DNA from: Bacteroidales bacterium UBA3623
GTDB taxonomy: Bacteria > Bacteroidota > Bacteroidia > Bacteroidales > UBA932
Length of the DNA stretch: 7,877 nt
NCBI GenBank assembly: GCA_002373715.1
Contig: DFLI01000065.1
Coordinates: 1 to 7,877, forward strand
Reading direction: 5' to 3'
The notes under the pieces are model-generated. The model was given only the letters and a program-made list of their open reading frames with translations. It had not been told where the DNA came from and made no database searches. Each line of letters begins with the position of its first letter. The first letter of the stretch is position 1. Of this stretch, positions 6,012 through 7,877 are shown in pieces. Both the position numbers and the translations under genes were made by a program.

Positions 6012-6815
6012 ATGAAGTTAAGAGCAGAAAATCTTGTTAAGAAATATGGCGTCCGCACCGTGGTGAAGGGCGTTTCCATGGAAGTGCAGCAAGGAGAAAT
6101 TGTGGGCTTCCTGGGCCCTAACGGCGCCGGTAAAACCACCAGTTTCTACATGATTACCGGGCAAATCAAGCCCAACGGCGGCCGCATCTTCCTGGACGAC
6201 GACGAAGGCAATACCACGGAAATCACCACCCTGCCCATGTACCAGCGGGCCCAAAAAGGCATTGGCTACCTTCCCCAGGAGGCTTCCGTATTCCGCAAAA
6301 TGACGGTGGAAGACAACATCCTCTCCGTGATGGAGCTGTCCAAGAGCACCCAGTACATGACCAAGGAAGAGCGGATAGAGCGTATGGACCGCCTCATTGA
6401 CGAGTTCAACCTCTCCAAAGTGCGCAAGTCGCTGGGTATTCAGCTCTCCGGCGGTGAGCGTCGTCGCTGCGAAATTGCCCGCGCCCTGGCCGTAGATCCC
6501 AAGTTCATTCTCCTGGACGAACCTTTCGCCGGAGTGGACCCCATTGCCGTGGAGGACATCCAGTACATCATCGCCAAGCTGAAATACCGCAACATCGGCG
6601 TCATCATCACAGACCACAATGTGGGTGAAACCCTGGCCATCACAGACCGCGCCTACCTCCTGTACGAAGGCGTGATTCTGCAGTCCGGAACACCGGAAGA
6701 ATTAGCGGCCGATGAAGATGTCCGCACAAAATACCTGGGCTCCGGATTTGTTCTAAAGCGCTCTAAATCAGTGGAAAGAGCCCGCGCCGAAGTAATTCGT
6801 GAACAAGTAGATTAA
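6012..6815 (+). CDS. lptB: LPS export ABC transporter ATP-binding protein LptB
   Basis: The cytoplasmic ATPase of the LptB2FGC inner-membrane complex, which extracts lipopolysaccharide and drives it along the Lpt bridge to the outer membrane. The protein is 267 aa, against about 241 in E. coli, with an extra charged C-terminal tail (about 248-267). Seen: Walker A GPNGAGKTT (35-43), Q-loop Q89 in GYLPQEASVFR, signature LSGGERRRCEIARAL (145-159), Walker B FILLDEPFAGVDP (165-177) and switch His202 in ITDHNVGETL. GYLPQEAS, FAGVDP and TDHNV are hallmark LptB wording rather than generic ABC. A short insertion (EGNTTEI, 65-71) follows the LDDD strand. It starts 3 nt after dnaX without a Shine-Dalgarno, so it is likely translated from the dnaX mRNA. 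A sigma-54 promoter match begins 4 nt after its stop codon. Confidence 0.95.
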   Translation: MKLRAENLVKKYGVRTVVKGVSMEVQQGEIVGFLGPNGAGKTTSFYMITGQIKPNGGRIFLDDDEGNTTEITTLPMYQRAQKGIGYLPQEASVFRKMTVEDNILSVMELSKSTQYMTKEERIERMDRLIDEFNLSKVRKSLGIQLSGGERRRCEIARALAVDPKFILLDEPFAGVDPIAVEDIQYIIAKLKYRNIGVIITDHNVGETLAITDRAYLLYEGVILQSGTPEELAADEDVRTKYLGSGFVLKRSKSVERARAEVIREQVD

Positions 6816-6818
6816 AGT

Positions 6819-6835
6819 TTGGCACGCCGCTTGCT
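6819..6835 (+). promoter_or_regulatory. Sigma-54 (RpoN) promoter
   Basis: TTGGCACG-N4-TTGCT is an exact match to the -24/-12 consensus (TGGCACG-N4-TTGCW), with GG at 6821-6822, GC at 6833-6834 and correct spacing. The predicted start is near 6846. It sits in the gap between convergent genes and points toward no open reading frame on the plus strand. No upstream activator (bEBP) site was recognised; such sites could lie inside lptB. Confidence 0.7.
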
Positions 6836-6845
6836 TATTACTAAA

Positions 6846-6922
6846 CCGGTTAGTTTTAGTTGGTTTAGTTAATAATAGGTAAGAAAATACCGGAGCTCGT
6901 GAGAGTTCCGGTTTTCTTTTTT
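6846..6922 (+). ncRNA. Candidate sigma-54-dependent small RNA (about 75 nt)
   Basis: A transcript from the sigma-54 site would begin near 6846 and end at the terminator at 6889-6922. The body (6846-6888) is AU-rich with repeated TTAG/TTTAG words (GGTTAGTTTTAGTTGGTTTAG) and no start codon, so a peptide product is unlikely. ACTAAACC (6840-6847) can pair with GGTTTAGT (6862-6869), but most of the left arm lies upstream of the predicted start. The unpaired UUAG-rich stretch could be a seed or protein-binding region. Without RNA data this is a prediction from the promoter/terminator arrangement only. Confidence 0.4.
6889..6922 (+). terminator. Intrinsic terminator between convergent lptB and the Ig-like gene
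   Basis: Arms ACCGGAGCTC (6889-6898) and GAGTTCCGGT (6903-6912) pair over 10 bp with one G-U and a GTGA loop, followed by TTTTCTTTTTT. The AAAAT to the left gives a weaker T-run on the minus strand, so it probably serves both converging genes and the candidate sRNA. The arms are identical to those of the 4189-4213 hairpin read on the opposite strand. Confidence 0.9.
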
Positions 6923-6936
6923 ATGGGCCGATAGGA

Positions 6937-7877
6937 CTAGTCGTCCCACGCGCCGTTTCCGTTGTCGTAGCCTTCGGTGTTGTCGTTTACCACGGTAACC
7001 GTGCATTTAGCTTCCTTGCCGCCGGATTTTGCGGTAATCACGGCAATGCCCTGGGCCTTGGCCGTTACCTTACCGTTGGCATCAACGGAGGCAAAGTCCG
7101 GTTTGTCGGACTCCCAGGTGACCGTCTTGTCGGTAACATCGGTGGGATTGAAGACAACGCTTAGGGTAAAGCTCTGTCCTACGCTAAGGGTCATTTCACT
7201 CTTATTCAGCTGGATGGAAGTAACCGGCACGTTTACGGTTACCTTACACTCTGCCTTCTTGCCGTTGGAAGTGGTGACGGTGATGGTGGCTTCTCCGCCG
7301 TTCACGGCCGTTACCTTACCGTTATTATCCACAGTGGCAACAGAAGACTTACTGGTGGACCAGGTAAGGGTCTGGTCCGTTGCATTACTGGGATTAATAG
7401 TGGCTTGCAGAGTTTCGTATGCACCTTTGTCAAGGGTTAGCGTGGTCTTGTTGAGGGAAACGCTTTCAACAGGCACTACTACGGTAACTTCGCAGGATTT
7501 TGTCACTTCTCCGGCCGTGGCCTTAACGTATGTTTTGCCAGCGGAGAGTCCCGTGACTACGCCGTTTTCAACTTTGGCTACAGAAGGGTCTTCACTGGTC
7601 CAGGTAACGGTTTTATCCGTTGCATCGTTGGGCGTAACAGTTGCGGTAAGAGTAAATGTGGCATCCACATTCAGCGTAATCTTGTCCTTGTTCAAGGTGA
7701 TGTTGGTAACAGGAACCGTTACTACCACATGGCAGGTGGCCGATTGGTCTCCGGCCTTGGCCGTAATGGTGGCTTCACCGCCGCCCTTGGCAGTTACCTT
7801 ACCGTTGGAGTCTACCGTAGCTACAGAAGTTTTGTCACTGCTCCAGGTAACTGTCTTATCCGTTGCATTATCGGGCG
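6937..7877 (-). CDS. Tandem BIG2 Ig-like repeat protein, C-terminal part (N-terminus beyond window)
   Basis: The open frame runs leftward from the right edge to the TAG at 6939-6937; 312 residues are visible. It consists of bacterial Ig-like group 2 (BIG2) repeats of 80-82 residues, each with a core like ATDKTVTWSS..SVATVD.NGKVTA..GGEATITA followed by VPVTSIQLNKSEMTLSVG. Three full periods and a shorter last one are present. Each repeat has a single Cys at the same place (ATCHVVV, KSCEVTV, AECKVTV, AKCTVTV). The protein ends in an acidic, Asn/Gly-rich tail (NDNTEGYDNGNGAWDD) with no T9SS sorting domain, LPXTG or membrane anchor, so attachment would have to be through an N-terminal lipoprotein signal outside the window. 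Such proteins in Bacteroidota are usually surface or periplasmic, acting in adhesion or glycan contact; that role is inferred. A GTG at 7728 is internal, not the start. Confidence 0.88.
   Translation of the reverse strand, partial: PDNATDKTVTWSSDKTSVATVDSNGKVTAKGGGEATITAKAGDQSATCHVVVTVPVTNITLNKDKITLNVDATFTLTATVTPNDATDKTVTWTSEDPSVAKVENGVVTGLSAGKTYVKATAGEVTKSCEVTVVVPVESVSLNKTTLTLDKGAYETLQATINPSNATDQTLTWSTSKSSVATVDNNGKVTAVNGGEATITVTTSNGKKAECKVTVNVPVTSIQLNKSEMTLSVGQSFTLSVVFNPTDVTDKTVTWESDKPDFASVDANGKVTAKAQGIAVITAKSGGKEAKCTVTVVNDNTEGYDNGNGAWDD
6940..7875 (-). repeat. Tandem Ig-like repeat array (period about 240-246 bp)
   Basis: Units on the minus strand: 7875-7633 (81 codons), 7632-7393 (80), 7392-7147 (82) and 7146-6940 (69, ending with the tail). 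Nucleotide similarity is high around the TDKTVTW core (for example CCAGGTAAC and TCCGTTGCAT recur on the plus strand near 7376-7384, 7600 and 7845), suggesting recent duplication or gene conversion. The array probably continues beyond the right edge. Confidence 0.85.

Noticed and set aside
6923..6934. ATG at 6923 as a peptide start downstream of the sigma-54 promoter
   Set aside because: It meets a stop codon after three codons and lies beyond the terminator.
7726..7728. GTG at 7728 as the start of the Ig-like gene
   Set aside because: The frame stays open to the right edge for 49 more codons that encode another BIG2 repeat, so the GTG is an internal valine codon.
6940..7875. Regular repeats resembling a CRISPR array or satellite
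   Set aside because: The period is about 240 bp, the units diverge, and the whole array is one open frame encoding BIG2 domains.

Overview
The window looks like chromosomal DNA of a Bacteroidota (Bacteroidales-type) bacterium with a rather GC-rich genome. The evidence is a set of TTTG-N19/21-TAnnTTTG promoters typical of that phylum, genes without Shine-Dalgarno sequences (one exception, rpsU), a bS21 protein of the Bacteroidota type, an LptB indicating a Gram-negative envelope, and a tandem BIG2 immunoglobulin-like surface-type protein. The high GC content and the REP-like palindromes would suit an uncultured gut or rumen Bacteroidales lineage, but that placement is inference.

Layout. Positions 1-3839 hold three tightly packed minus-strand genes read right to left: a 737-aa EF-hand/membrane protein of unknown function (3839-1626), a 383-aa P-loop ATPase of the archaeal-ATPase/STAND-like type (1626-475, overlapping its neighbour in TAATG), and a CobB-like sirtuin that starts 2 nt later (472) and runs off the left edge. 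Positions 3840-3966 are a divergent intergenic region in which the promoter of this operon and the promoter of rpsU overlap. The plus strand then carries rpsU (3967-4161), a hairpin terminator, dnaX (4239-6008) and lptB (6012-6815), the last two 3 nt apart and probably co-transcribed. After lptB there is a 121-bp convergent gap that contains an exact sigma-54 promoter match followed about 45 nt later by a strong terminator, the layout of a small-RNA gene. From 6937 to the right edge, on the minus strand, lies the 3' part of a gene for a protein made of about 80-residue BIG2 Ig-like repeats; its N-terminus is outside the window.

How it fits together. rpsU, dnaX and lptB are housekeeping genes (translation, replication clamp loading, LPS export). 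The minus-strand trio looks like one transcription unit, but no joint function can be read from the sequence. The most noteworthy items are: the sigma-54 promoter/terminator pair defining a candidate sRNA; an inverted pair of REP-like palindromes inserted in frame in dnaX; two terminators that are near-copies of each other in opposite orientation; a heptamer (GGCCGAT) present at least 19 times in both orientations; and the isolated strong Shine-Dalgarno of rpsU, which fits the known bS21 feedback model of Bacteroidota.
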